Positions 26,847-36,357 are shown, counted from the stretch's first letter. The stretch: 64,000 nucleotides of DNA from CAILZL01 sp963748005 (GCA_963748005.1 CAVVHH010000002.1:558001-622000); one strand, 5' to 3'. Notes: generated by a model from the sequence alone, not told the origin. Program-made: numbers and translations.

Positions 26847-28151
26847 TCAATGCTCCGCAGTTCCTGGAGCTTTGTCCCAGACAAGATCCCCAACTGCATC
26901 CTTGCCGGCCACCGAATACAGCACCGCAGCATTGCGGCTCTTCTGAAACTGTTCGAGGGTTTCGCCGCGAAACGCCGCATAGATGTGCGGGTTGGACACG
27001 CCGATGACGGCGCCCAGCTTTTCCAGCATGAAAAAAATCACCCCGTAGTGAATCATCCCCAGCCAGTCACGATTACGCACCAAACGCCGCTCTTCGTCGC
27101 TCAATCCTGCGGCGGCGTAGCTTGCTTCTTCATCGGATTTGAAACGCACCCGTTGCTGCGGGTCAATCAGGCCGTGCAGGAATTTATTGAGGCGGTACGC
27201 CTTGACACTGAGCTCCAGCGTGAAGGGATGCGTACCATCCAGGGTGTCGGCGCCGGCCAGCTGGTGATTACAAAACTCAAGATACTCGTCCTTATCCTGG
27301 TACGGCGCGTTCTCGACTTCATTTTCGTAAATGGCGGTGGCAATGCCGGTCATTGATGGCAGGTAGTACGCCTGATGCATTTTGCGCAGCCGCGCCGTCA
27401 TTGCGCCACGCATGATGAGCCACATGATGACCTCGGCGCCTTCCAGCCCGCCCAGACGCGCGTAATCAGCATGGGTCATGCGTGTCAGCGCTTGCGGATC
27501 TTTTTCGAACAGCTCCAGAAACTTGTGATCCCATTCCGGGTTATTGAATCCGGCTCGCTCGCCATGCACTTGATGCGACAGGCCACCGGTCGCAACGATG
27601 CAGACTTTGATGTCTTCCGGGTAGCTTTCAATCGCGCGTCGCAGGGCCAGTCCGAGCTTGAAACAGCGCGCAGCGGTCGGTATCGGGAATTGCAACACCC
27701 CTACCTGCAACGGCACCACCCGTCCCGGCCAATCCGGATCATGTGGCCACATGATGGACAGAGGTGAAAAACAGCCGTGATCGAGCGCCTTGTCCTGAAA
27801 GAAGGCCATGTCGAACTCTTCGGCCATGAGTGCGGTGCCAATATGCCGCGCGAATGCCGGATCACCGCGCAGGGCCGGCAGATCGCGTGCGCCGGCGCCT
27901 TCATCGGCGACCGGAAATTTCTCACCTACGCCCAGTGCAAACGCGGAATAGTGATCGAAGAAAAACGAGGTGACATGGTCATTGAAGATATACAGCAGCA
28001 CATCGGGCTGTTTTTCCTTGAGCCACTTCCGTATCGGTTCGTACGCAGCAAAGATCGGCTGCCACGCCGGGTCATTCTGCTTGCCCGTATCAAAGGCAAA
28101 GCCGATGGTCGGTGTGTGAGAGCTTGCAATTGCGCCAACGATTTTTGCCAT
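26847..28151 (-). CDS. galA: Gallate dioxygenase (fused LigB-LigA extradiol dioxygenase)
   Basis: A 434-residue Fe(II) extradiol ring-cleaving enzyme. Residues 1 to about 280 are the catalytic LigB-type domain. The predicted iron ligands are His12 (ASSHTPTIG), His59 (FNDHVTSFF) and Glu240 (GAEVIMW), with the catalytic histidines at 125 (LDHGC) and 193 (LSHQVHG). Residues from about 300 to the end form a LigA-like domain (LNKFLHGLIDPQQRVRF; AVIGVSNPHIYAAFRGE). This single-chain B-A order and length match GalA/DesB, which open gallate to 4-oxalomesaconate, rather than the separate LigA and LigB subunits of protocatechuate 4,5-dioxygenase. It is cytoplasmic. Activity on protocatechuate cannot be excluded by eye. 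Next genes of the pathway (isomerase, hydratase, aldolase) are not in the window. Confidence 0.88.
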   Translation of the reverse strand: MAKIVGAIASSHTPTIGFAFDTGKQNDPAWQPIFAAYEPIRKWLKEKQPDVLLYIFNDHVTSFFFDHYSAFALGVGEKFPVADEGAGARDLPALRGDPAFARHIGTALMAEEFDMAFFQDKALDHGCFSPLSIMWPHDPDWPGRVVPLQVGVLQFPIPTAARCFKLGLALRRAIESYPEDIKVCIVATGGLSHQVHGERAGFNNPEWDHKFLELFEKDPQALTRMTHADYARLGGLEGAEVIMWLIMRGAMTARLRKMHQAYYLPSMTGIATAIYENEVENAPYQDKDEYLEFCNHQLAGADTLDGTHPFTLELSVKAYRLNKFLHGLIDPQQRVRFKSDEEASYAAAGLSDEERRLVRNRDWLGMIHYGVIFFMLEKLGAVIGVSNPHIYAAFRGETLEQFQKSRNAAVLYSVAGKDAVGDLVWDKAPGTAEH

Positions 28152-28484
28152 GGTCCTTTCGTCAACTTAACTTGATGGACAGTGTTGCGATATCGGTCTG
28201 ATTGGCGCCTTGACAGCGGTGTCTGCATATCCAGGATGTGAACAGATGCACCCGCGGCACATCGACATTACGCAGCCGAATTTGTGCCCCACCTTTGACA
28301 GCGTCTCCCCGATCGCGCCCCGCCTCATCGTCTCGCATGACCACACGTGTGGTGAGGAGAGCATTTTTCCGGACACAACGGACAACGATGATGAAGCGTA
28401 CGGCGCGCCACGTCCAACATCCATGCAGTTTTGGCAGATTCACTGGCACTTTCGCGCAGGTCGGTGGACCTCCGCCGGAGGATT
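28152..28484. other. Regulatory region upstream of the gallate dioxygenase gene
   Basis: The 333 bp between the dioxygenase start and the AraC gene end contain no supported gene. A 126-codon frame on the plus strand runs into the AraC gene antisense and has no motif. The stretch holds the perfect palindrome at 28340-28353 and is the likely promoter of the dioxygenase. Confidence 0.55.
28340..28353. promoter_or_regulatory. Perfect palindrome ACCACACGTGTGGT upstream of galA
   Basis: A 14-bp exact dyad with a CACGTG core, about 190 bp upstream of the gallate dioxygenase start and 130 bp beyond the AraC gene end. Its position fits an operator or activator site for one of the locus regulators; which protein binds is unknown. 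Confidence 0.45.
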
Positions 28485-29411
28485 TCAGGTCGCCTTCAAA
28501 CTGCTCTTACGGAACTGGCTGGGTGTCTTGCCGGTTTCTTTCTTGAAAAAGCGCGTGAAATACGCAGGGTCCGAGAAGCCAAGCCAATAGGCGATCTGCT
28601 CGATCGACATCTCACCGAATATGAGGTTGCGCTTGGCCTCGGTGATGATGCAGGCGTGCACGAGCTTGATGGGGTGCTGCCCGGTCGCTATGACACAGGC
28701 CGCACGTAACTGCGCCAGGGACACACCCAGAACCGACGCGTAATCCTGAACCTGCCAGTCCTGGCGATAGTGCCGGTCGATCAACTCACGAAACTGGTCG
28801 ACCAGCCGCATCTCATTGCGTGTTACGCCCGCATGATCCGGATTGTCCGACCCGCTACAGCGAACCAGCATCAGAAACAGCGAGGTCAGCAATACTTCTG
28901 CAGCCACAACATGGCCAACCGCCTTGGATTCAACTTCCCGCTCCAGTCTTCTGAGCGTCCGATGAAACTCGGTCGCTTCGTCGGAATCACGGTCCAGCGG
29001 AACCGTCCGGGGCTGCGACCACAATTGGCTGAATTCGGACAGTCGGCCGTTGATCTGCCGCAGATACGTTGCTTCGATCGTCAGGACCCAGCCGTCCGTA
29101 TCCACCTCATAGTTGAATCCGTGAACGCAATGCGGCGGCAGCAACAATACGAACGGACTCTCAAACGGCACACTGCGGTCTTCAAGCGTGATAACACCAC
29201 GACCGCTACGTGCGAACATCACCTGGCCGAAACGGGGATGGGCATGTGGCTCAATCCGCCAGCCCCTGTCACGGCACCGGTCCGCGAGGTGTTCGATGTT
29301 CACGAACCAGGGTTCATGCGCCTCAGGGCGTTCTCCATACAGAAGAAATTGTGGAACCGGTGTCGGCTCCACTGCCACTTCTCTGTCTGGAGAACGCGGC
29401 TCCACGGTCAT
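28485..29411 (-). CDS. AraC-family regulator (PobR/HpaA-like)
   Basis: A 308-residue regulator. The N-terminal cupin-like sensor domain has RIEPHAHPRFGQVMFARSG and LLLPPHCVHGFNYEV, a double-histidine arrangement typical of the PobR/HpaA branch that senses hydroxybenzoates. The C-terminal AraC DNA-binding domain spans about residues 205-300. Its two helix-turn-helix units are near VQDYASVLGVSLAQLRAAC and IEQIAYWLGFSDPAYFTRFF, followed by KTPSQFR. The ATG at 29411 shares one base with the stop (TGATG) of the upstream MFS gene; a start 27 codons further upstream would lie inside that gene. Transporter and regulator are thus coupled. It probably controls the gallate dioxygenase gene just downstream. 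Confidence 0.88.
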   Translation of the reverse strand: MTVEPRSPDREVAVEPTPVPQFLLYGERPEAHEPWFVNIEHLADRCRDRGWRIEPHAHPRFGQVMFARSGRGVITLEDRSVPFESPFVLLLPPHCVHGFNYEVDTDGWVLTIEATYLRQINGRLSEFSQLWSQPRTVPLDRDSDEATEFHRTLRRLEREVESKAVGHVVAAEVLLTSLFLMLVRCSGSDNPDHAGVTRNEMRLVDQFRELIDRHYRQDWQVQDYASVLGVSLAQLRAACVIATGQHPIKLVHACIITEAKRNLIFGEMSIEQIAYWLGFSDPAYFTRFFKKETGKTPSQFRKSSLKAT

Positions 29412-30724
29412 CACACTTTGTATCTCATGACCAGTATCCCCGCGACGATCAATGGTATGGCGAACAACAGCGACAGATCGTAGATACTCCATCCCGCCGC
29501 AGAAAGAAACCCGGCAACGGTCGGCGACAGGATTGCCCCCGTCCGACCGAGACCCGCGCCCCAGCCGATGCCGGTCGCGCGAATGGCGGTAGGATAAATT
29601 CGTGCCGCCAGCGCGTACATCGCGGTGAACCCGCCTTGTAGCAGGATGCCAATCATGAACACTGCGCCGTTCAGTACGCTAATACTTTGCGGCTTCAGCA
29701 CATAAAGCAACCCCAGAAACACCGCTGATCCAAGGAAGAAAAAACCAATGGGCTTGGCCAGCCGAATCCTGGTTGTCAGCAGTCCGATGATGATAATGCC
29801 GACCACTGAGCCAAAATTGTGAATGGTGAGTGCGTAGATTCCCTGATCGCGCGTGAATCCGGCGCTGACGAACAGCGACGGCATCCACGCCATCAGAAAG
29901 TAGAGTGTCAGGAAACCGAGAAAATAGATCACCCAGAGAAAAATCGTGTCCAGCGCATGATGGTTCTCGAACAAGCTGGCGACATTTGCCGATTTGAGAT
30001 GGCTGTCCTGCGGCCGAGGCGGAAGCGCTGCCAATGGCTCTCGCCTGAGTTTCTTCAGTATGGCATTGGCCTGAAGCAGATCACGCTCGGTCGGCGATTG
30101 CTTGTTGGCAAGGAATTCGACCGACTCCGGAAGTACAAAAAAGAACAGCGACCCAAGCATCAGCGTCGCAGCGCCACCATAGACGAACAGCATTTCCCAA
30201 CCCTGGCGGGCAATGACAGCACTTGCTATCGGGCCAACCACCATCGCACCAAACGGATAACCCATAACCACCATGGTCACTGCCAGATTGCGGTATTTTT
30301 CGGGGGCGAATTCGGTGGCAATTGCAGCGCCACTTGCCATGATCACGCCGATACCCAGACCGGACACCACACGAATGGCGATCATCATCGGCACTGAAGC
30401 AGGAATGAATCCCGTAACGATCATCGAAAGCCCGATCACCACTGTCGCCAGCAGGATCATCTTGCGGCGTCCGACCACGTCGGAATATGGCGCAATGAGT
30501 GCCGCGCCAATCGCCATGCCGAACAGCGCCGCACTCAGAATAAATCCCTTCTGATCGTCGCTAATGCCCCACTCGCTGCTGATCGACGGCCCTGCGACCG
30601 ACATGGCGACGACGTCAAATCCATCCACGAGATTCAACAGAAATCCGATAGCAATAACAAGGAACATGGTCGGGACAAACGGTCCAGCATCGATCCGCTC
30701 ACGTATGAGGTTCGTCGTTGTCAT
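29411..30724 (-). CDS. MFS aromatic acid transporter (PcaK/GalT-like)
   Basis: A 437-residue 12-helix permease of the aromatic acid:H+ symporter family. The first helix LLNLVDGFDVVAMSVAGPSI carries the DGFD motif essential in PcaK. The loop 2-3 motif is APYSDVVGRRKMILL, and the helix 4 area RVVSGLGIGVIMASGAAIATEFAP is typical. A large cytoplasmic loop (about 200-245) separates the halves. GalT, the gallate transporter of Pseudomonas putida, belongs to this family, and the adjacency to the AraC regulator and gallate dioxygenase makes gallate or a related hydroxybenzoate the likely substrate. CAGGGG precedes the ATG at 30724. It is the first gene of the transporter-regulator unit. Confidence 0.88.
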   Translation of the reverse strand: MTTTNLIRERIDAGPFVPTMFLVIAIGFLLNLVDGFDVVAMSVAGPSISSEWGISDDQKGFILSAALFGMAIGAALIAPYSDVVGRRKMILLATVVIGLSMIVTGFIPASVPMMIAIRVVSGLGIGVIMASGAAIATEFAPEKYRNLAVTMVVMGYPFGAMVVGPIASAVIARQGWEMLFVYGGAATLMLGSLFFFVLPESVEFLANKQSPTERDLLQANAILKKLRREPLAALPPRPQDSHLKSANVASLFENHHALDTIFLWVIYFLGFLTLYFLMAWMPSLFVSAGFTRDQGIYALTIHNFGSVVGIIIIGLLTTRIRLAKPIGFFFLGSAVFLGLLYVLKPQSISVLNGAVFMIGILLQGGFTAMYALAARIYPTAIRATGIGWGAGLGRTGAILSPTVAGFLSAAGWSIYDLSLLFAIPLIVAGILVMRYKV

Positions 30725-31349
30725 GCATCTACCCCTGCTGAACAGCTAGTTGATATCCGGGCTAGCATGAAGAATCGACATGCCAATAACAAGGGGCCTA
30801 GGCAGATTGGCAGCCGCAAGCCGATTGCTGCCGCGCAGATGGAACATCACATTTGCATGCATACCCCAGTTGTCATTCCACAAACAAAGCCGGTTTCCAT
30901 GAGCCAATTGCAATCCACGTGAGCAGCAAACAGGATCGCTGCAACTGGTATTGCCACCCCGGATCGAATTCTTGCACTTACCCGAAATATTCTTGCACTT
31001 ATCCGAAGCAGTGCCGATCTACCATGGCCGTGATTGTGCGAATGAGTTGTTGAGCTTCCGGTGTTCTCCATGCAAATCATGGGTGTGCTGAAGCGCTTGC
31101 AAAGGTCGGGATTCGTCGCATCCTGCACGCACATTCCGGACAACTGCAAGGTCGCCATGGTGCACCAGAAATCGACATCGCTTATTGAGCACAACGCAGG
31201 CAACTGCAGGACGGGGAACTGATCAGGCCCTCCACATCAGTATCCCGATTATTGACCTGCTCAATGAAGACCGGCCCCTTGACACAGGGGGGTGTGCCAA
31301 GGAGCCGTATTGGGGAGCCAATCCTCTGGCTCCGACAATTCAGTTGCTG
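30725..31349. other. Intergenic region of 625 bp with a 21-bp-period repeat
   Basis: No gene is called between the MFS gene and TonB receptor 3. A 118-codon frame on the minus strand (30847-31203) lacks any domain and has erratic composition, with many Met, Cys and His residues. The stretch includes the direct repeat at 30968-31007, which may be regulatory for the MFS gene promoter. Confidence 0.5.
30968..31007 (+). repeat. Two direct 19-bp repeats with 21-bp period
   Basis: ATTCTTGCACTTACCCGAA (30968-30986) is repeated at 30989-31007 with a single change (ACCC to ATCC). A spacing of two helical turns puts both copies on one DNA face, as for AraC-family half-sites. They lie about 245 bp upstream of the MFS/AraC transcription unit. 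Confidence 0.6.
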
Positions 31350-33665
31350 CTAGTACTTCACGGTTCCCCGCAGCCCGAGCATGAGCGGCTCGCTCACCGA
31401 CGCGTTTGCGGAATCCACAACCGTGGCGCTGACGTTGCCGGGCGCACCGATCAGCTGCATCTCACCCTCGATGTTGCGTACATAAGCCTGCAGCTGGAAC
31501 TTGCCGGTGTCACTGGTGTAACTCAGCATGAAGTCGGTACGCGTGAACGCGTCCTGCGTGTAGTGGACGCCATTGGCAAAGTCGCTGACCAGGTAGCTGC
31601 CGCTGTAGCGGCTGGCTATTCGTGCCTCGTAGGAGGCGCCGCCGGAGACGAACCAGGTATGTGCATAGGCGAGCGAACCCGTTAACTCGGGCGTCTTGTC
31701 GCGTGCGTCGCCCGTCCAGTTGACGCTCTGGCCGGGTCCCAGTCTGAAGTCACCGTATTCCGAATGGGCAAAGGCCAGCGTCGCGTCGATCATGTTGGCC
31801 TCATTGACCCGGTAGTGCAGTTCGTTCTCCAGGCCGTAGATCGTGCTCGCCACCATGTTGGTGAGGCTGACATTGCTACCGTTAATGACGATCGTGCTGC
31901 CAACCTGGGCCTTGGAATAGTCGTAGTAGTAGGCCGAGCTGATGAACTGCAGGTTCGGCAGGATCTGGCCCTTGTAGCCCGCTTCGTACGCGATCAGTTC
32001 TTCTGGATCATACGGCGACGGGCTGTTGGTGCGCGGATCGAAGTCATTGAAGCCGCCGGCCTTGTAGCCCGTGGCCACCGAGGCGTAGATCATGTGGTTA
32101 TCGCGGATCTGATAGTCAAAGCCGGCGCGATAAGTCGGCTTGTCAGCCGACTGGTCGCCATCGTTGCGGCCGCCCACGCAGTCATCTGGCGCATAGCAAG
32201 GTGTTCCCTGAGGATTGGGCCACCGAGTTTGAGTTGCCGGCACCGCGTAGGGTCCGGCAGCAAATGTGCCACGGCGCTTCACCTTGTCCGAGGATTGCCG
32301 CAGGCCCAGCGTCAGCTTCAGTGCATCCGTTGCGTGGATGTTGGCCTGACCGAACACGCCGGAGCTGGTGTGGACGGTATTGTTCAGCGGATCGATGCCG
32401 TTGAGGCTGTCGACCAGCGTCGGTGTGGCGATCGCGGCGTTCCAGTTGTGGTCACTCTCGTTGATGTCTTCGTCGTAGTAGTTGGCGCCGAGAACCCATT
32501 CAATGCGTTGCGCAGCAGCATTCGCGAGACGTACCTCGTGCGAGGTCGTGGTGACATCACCGCGATAATTGCGCCAGTTGTAACGGCCGCCCTGGTTGCC
32601 CCTTGGATCGTTGGTAGACGATGTCCGGTCGTTGGCCTTGAACAGCAGGTACCCGCCATCGTAGGTGAGGCGCACCGGGCCGAACTCCATGTTGAGCTCG
32701 GCATTGTAGTTGTGGAAGCTCTGGTCAAGCAGCGAGCCGAACGGGTTGACGTAGACCTCACGTGCGGCCTTGCCGCTCTTGTTCTTCACGGAGTTGTACA
32801 GCGCATTCGAGGGGCCGGCGCCACCCACATGGCCGAAAGTCCCGGTCACCAGCAGGCTGGAGGTATCGCCGATATTCCACAGCGCCGATAGCCTGCCGGA
32901 CCAATCGCTCTGTTCGTTACGCGCCGGCACTTTGCCGCCCACAAAGGTGTTGCCGAGTACCGGGGTCAGGAAGCCGTCGCGCTGGTTGAAATTGACTGCA
33001 GCGCGTATCGCGAACTGGTCGCCAACCGGCGCGTTGACCATCAAGTCGGCGCGTCGGTCATTGTAGTTGCCGAGTTCAACGCTGGCGGCCGCATCGAAGG
33101 CATTCTTCGGCTTGTTCGTTATCAGGTTGATGGCGCCGCCGGTGCTGCTCTTGCCGTACAGTGTCCCCTGCGGCCCCCGCAGCACTTCGACGCGCTCCAG
33201 ATCGAAGAAGGCCAGCCCCATTTCCGACGGCCGGCTGATAGGTATGCCATCGACGTTGAAGGCAATGCCCTGGTCACCCTTGCTGGTGTTGTCGGCAGTG
33301 GTCACGCCACGGATGGCCAGCGTGACGCCGAATGCGCCGCGACCCACGGCTACAGCAGGTGCGACATTCTGCAGATCGGCGACATTGATGACGCCTTGTT
33401 CGGTCAGCGCCTCACCGGAAATCACTGTCAGTGCGAGCGGCGTCTTGGATGCAGTCTCGACGCGCCGTTGCGCGGTAATAATGATTTCTTCGAGTTGCAG
33501 ACTGGTGCCGCCTGCGGACGTGCCCTCGGCGGCAAACGCGACGCCGGCATTGCCAGTCGCGATCAATCCAAGCAGCGAACACGAAACGGACCTTCGTATG
33601 AGGGCTCGCGCTTGAACAGACCTGCTTGATGCGACACGGCCACATCTGCTGATTGTGTATTTCAT
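31350..33665 (-). CDS. TonB-dependent receptor 3
   Basis: A 771-residue outer-membrane receptor. The long signal region ends GVAFAAEG near residue 46; then comes the TonB-box-like LQLEEIIITAQRRVET. The plug has LAIRGVTTADNTSKGDQGIAFNVDGIPISRP-type sequence and RVEVLRGPQGTLYGKSSTGG. The barrel ends with LGLRGTVKY. It is a close paralogue of the receptor encoded next upstream (33889-36198): the plug segments TxDNTSKGDQGIAFNVDGI and LRGPQGTLYGKS are nearly the same in both. Tandem duplication with divergence of the barrel loops would suit two related ligands. It is unlike receptors 1 and 2. The ligand is unknown. Confidence 0.93.
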   Translation of the reverse strand: MKYTISRCGRVASSRSVQARALIRRSVSCSLLGLIATGNAGVAFAAEGTSAGGTSLQLEEIIITAQRRVETASKTPLALTVISGEALTEQGVINVADLQNVAPAVAVGRGAFGVTLAIRGVTTADNTSKGDQGIAFNVDGIPISRPSEMGLAFFDLERVEVLRGPQGTLYGKSSTGGAINLITNKPKNAFDAAASVELGNYNDRRADLMVNAPVGDQFAIRAAVNFNQRDGFLTPVLGNTFVGGKVPARNEQSDWSGRLSALWNIGDTSSLLVTGTFGHVGGAGPSNALYNSVKNKSGKAAREVYVNPFGSLLDQSFHNYNAELNMEFGPVRLTYDGGYLLFKANDRTSSTNDPRGNQGGRYNWRNYRGDVTTTSHEVRLANAAAQRIEWVLGANYYDEDINESDHNWNAAIATPTLVDSLNGIDPLNNTVHTSSGVFGQANIHATDALKLTLGLRQSSDKVKRRGTFAAGPYAVPATQTRWPNPQGTPCYAPDDCVGGRNDGDQSADKPTYRAGFDYQIRDNHMIYASVATGYKAGGFNDFDPRTNSPSPYDPEELIAYEAGYKGQILPNLQFISSAYYYDYSKAQVGSTIVINGSNVSLTNMVASTIYGLENELHYRVNEANMIDATLAFAHSEYGDFRLGPGQSVNWTGDARDKTPELTGSLAYAHTWFVSGGASYEARIASRYSGSYLVSDFANGVHYTQDAFTRTDFMLSYTSDTGKFQLQAYVRNIEGEMQLIGAPGNVSATVVDSANASVSEPLMLGLRGTVKY

Positions 33666-33888
33666 GTTTTTCCCCTGAGTTGCTGTGGTTCTATAAGTCG
33701 ATCACGGCCTTGTTGCCTGCCTGGTCACCAAGGTGACTTGCAGACTGTGTCTTGCCAGAAACACAAGGACGCACCGATGACTATCGGACATCACGAATCA
33801 AGATGTGCAAGCTCCAACTGCACACCTGGTGACGCGGTCGAGCACTGCTCGACCGCATTCCATATAGCTGGTTTGCCAGGCCAACAAC

Positions 33889-36198
33889 CTAGAACTTGGC
33901 GCCAAAGCGCACGCCATACACGCGCGGCTCTGTCACACCCGCGCCCACCTGACCTTGCGTGGAACCCGAATAGGCGTCAGGAGCGCCAAGCACCTGCACC
34001 TTGTCCTCTATGTTGCGAACAAACACACCTACATTGAATCGATCGTCCGCCGCGGTATAGGTCAAGTTGGCATCGGTGCGGGTGTACGCCTCCTGCTCCC
34101 ACTGGAAAGCTTCGGTGATGTTCGACACCAAATAACCGCTGTCATAGCGACTCGCAAGACGTCCGGTGATCTTGCCGCCACTGGCCAGTGACCAGTCGTG
34201 CAGGTACTCGAAGCGGACTGTCACGTCGGACACTTTGTCGATTGAACGCCCCGTCCAGTCGGTGAATTCCGCGCCAATTGGCGGGAAGGCTCCGGGGGCA
34301 TGGCCACCTGCCTGGAACTTGCCATACTCGCCCTTCATCAGCGAGAAACCGAAGCGCAATGTATCGTTGCTGCCGGGCGTCCAGGTAAGGTCGTTTTCCC
34401 ACCCGGAGATTTCGATCGGCGCCAGACGTGTGTACAAGACCACATTCCCCTGAACATTAACCAGACTGGAAATCTGTGCTGCCGCATAGTCGTAGTAGAA
34501 CAGCGCCGACTCCACGGTCAGATTGGACAGCGCCGTTCCCTTGAAACCCACTTCGTAAGCTGTGAGTTCCTCAGGATCATAGGGGCCCACGCCGCCGGTG
34601 CTGGGTTCAAAGTCGTTGAAGCCGCCGGCCTTGTAGCCCGTCGCCACGCTGCCGTAGATCATGGTGTTGTCACTCGGCTTGAAGTCCAGACCGACACGCC
34701 AGGTGGTTTTGTTGGCGCTCTGGGTGCCATTGTTTGGGCCACCCACGCAATCATTGGGATAGACGCAGGGCTGGCCATTCTTGTCGACCTGACCACCACC
34801 AACGGCAAACGTACCCTTGCGAACCACTTCATCTTTCGAACTGCGCACGCCAGCCGTAGCATTCAACCGGTCAGTAAGCCCGAAGGTCACCTGGCCGAAC
34901 ACGCCGGACGATTCATGATCGGTCTCATTCAGCGGATCAATGCCCGGAATCGAATTACCGCGGTTTGGATTGGCAACAGGCGCGCTCCAGTTGTGATCGC
35001 TCTCGGACAGATCTTCGCGATACCAGTTGTAGCCGATGATCCAGTCCAGTCGCCCACTCTCGGCGTTGGAGAGACGGACTTCGTGCTGATTGGTAATGGC
35101 TTTGCCGCGATAGTTTGCCCAGTCATAAGTAAACACTGGCGGCGGCGGCCCAGCCAGAGCCGAGGGCTGCAACGACTGGGCACTGAAGGTGTCCGAGTCA
35201 TAGCTGCGGTGTCCACCCAGATAGGTAAACGCTACCGGCCCAAACTCAGTATTGAACTCCCATGTCTCATTCATGAAGTTCTCGCGAATCTCGGGCTCGA
35301 TCCCCTTGGGGACGCCGTACACGGTTCGCTCGGATTCACCTGAAAGCGACGGCACCTTGATGATGGCGTTGACAACCGAGCTGCTTCCGGGAGCAACAAA
35401 ACGCGACACCGGTACGGACCCGGCTCCCACGCCACCCACCTCGCCAATGGTCGCGGTCACAAACAATGAAGTGGTATCGGAAAAATTGTAGAGCCCGGAA
35501 ATACGAGCCGAAAATGTATCCTGGTCATTAAAGGCTGGCGAGCCGTCGTGAGTGGGCAGATAGCCATCGCGCTTGTTGTAGTCGAACGCACCACGCACTG
35601 CGAACTTGTCCGTCACCGGGACATTCACGACGCCAGTGAGCCGCTTGGTGTCGTAGTCGGCAAGTTCGAGGTCGACGCTGCCGCCGGGTTCGGATGTCGG
35701 ACGGTTGGAGATCACATTGATCACGCCACCCGTGGTGCTCTTGCCATACAGGGTGCCTTGCGGGCCACGCAGCACTTCAATGCGGTTCACATCGAAAAAG
35801 GCGGCGCCCGACTCACGCGGACGGCCCACCGTGATGCCGTCGACATTGAACGCAATGCCCTGGTCGCCCTTGCTGGTGTTGTCCGTGGTCGTCACCCCGC
35901 GGATATTGATCACCGAGCCAAACGGGCTGGCATTGATCTGCACGCTCGGTGCAACATTCTGCAGATCATTGATGCTCTTCACGCCGGCGTCCTTCAACGT
36001 TTCCTCGCTGAGCGCCGAGATCGCAATCGGCGTATCCAGCAGCACAGTTTCACGTTTCAGAGCAGTGATGACGATCGTTTCAAGAACCTGTTCGTCGTTG
36101 GCGGTTCCCTGTGCATGAGCAAATTGAATTGTGCAGAGTCCCAGTGCAACGGCTGGCAGGTAACCAGAAGCGGTGCGGTGACTGATTTTGTAAACCAT
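33889..36198 (-). CDS. TonB-dependent receptor 4, paralogue of receptor 3
   Basis: A 769-residue outer-membrane receptor. The signal peptide ends QFAHAQG near residue 30, and the box-like VLETIVITALKRETV follows. The plug contains VINIRGVTTTDNTSKGDQG and RIEVLRGPQGTLYGKSTTGG. The barrel ends VRFGAKF. It shares with receptor 3 the NWYREDLSESDHNW/NYYDEDINESDHNW barrel segment and the VATGYKAGGFNDF segment, so the two arose by tandem duplication. The ATG at 36198 is preferred to one 33 codons upstream because a GGGA ribosome site precedes it and it opens the signal peptide. It lies downstream of the tannase-family gene 2 (160-bp gap), suggesting the receptor admits the ester substrate of that enzyme. 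Confidence 0.93.
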   Translation of the reverse strand: MVYKISHRTASGYLPAVALGLCTIQFAHAQGTANDEQVLETIVITALKRETVLLDTPIAISALSEETLKDAGVKSINDLQNVAPSVQINASPFGSVINIRGVTTTDNTSKGDQGIAFNVDGITVGRPRESGAAFFDVNRIEVLRGPQGTLYGKSTTGGVINVISNRPTSEPGGSVDLELADYDTKRLTGVVNVPVTDKFAVRGAFDYNKRDGYLPTHDGSPAFNDQDTFSARISGLYNFSDTTSLFVTATIGEVGGVGAGSVPVSRFVAPGSSSVVNAIIKVPSLSGESERTVYGVPKGIEPEIRENFMNETWEFNTEFGPVAFTYLGGHRSYDSDTFSAQSLQPSALAGPPPPVFTYDWANYRGKAITNQHEVRLSNAESGRLDWIIGYNWYREDLSESDHNWSAPVANPNRGNSIPGIDPLNETDHESSGVFGQVTFGLTDRLNATAGVRSSKDEVVRKGTFAVGGGQVDKNGQPCVYPNDCVGGPNNGTQSANKTTWRVGLDFKPSDNTMIYGSVATGYKAGGFNDFEPSTGGVGPYDPEELTAYEVGFKGTALSNLTVESALFYYDYAAAQISSLVNVQGNVVLYTRLAPIEISGWENDLTWTPGSNDTLRFGFSLMKGEYGKFQAGGHAPGAFPPIGAEFTDWTGRSIDKVSDVTVRFEYLHDWSLASGGKITGRLASRYDSGYLVSNITEAFQWEQEAYTRTDANLTYTAADDRFNVGVFVRNIEDKVQVLGAPDAYSGSTQGQVGAGVTEPRVYGVRFGAKF

Positions 36199-36357
36199 GA
36201 TTTTTCCCTCATTACGTGGTTTTGTTTGTGAATCGTGTGCGAACTGATGGTCTCGCATGGTCACAGCGGTGGCCTGGAGACTGTGTTTTGCCTGCAAAGC
36301 AGGACACCCAAATGTTCAGTAAGCTTCATTGCTTTGTTACCTGGTAAATCACCTGCA

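Noticed and set aside
28210..28590. 126-codon plus-strand frame upstream of galA
   Set aside because: It runs antisense into the AraC gene and crosses the palindrome; no motif.
30847..31203. 118-codon minus-strand frame in the 625-bp gap
   Set aside because: The composition is irregular (many Met, Cys and His), no ribosome site is evident, and it spans the direct repeats.
31764..32891. 375-codon open frame on the plus strand
   Set aside because: It is antisense to TonB receptor 3, whose motifs and length are clear.
34300..35343. 347-codon open frame on the plus strand
   Set aside because: It is antisense to TonB receptor 4; no signal or domain.
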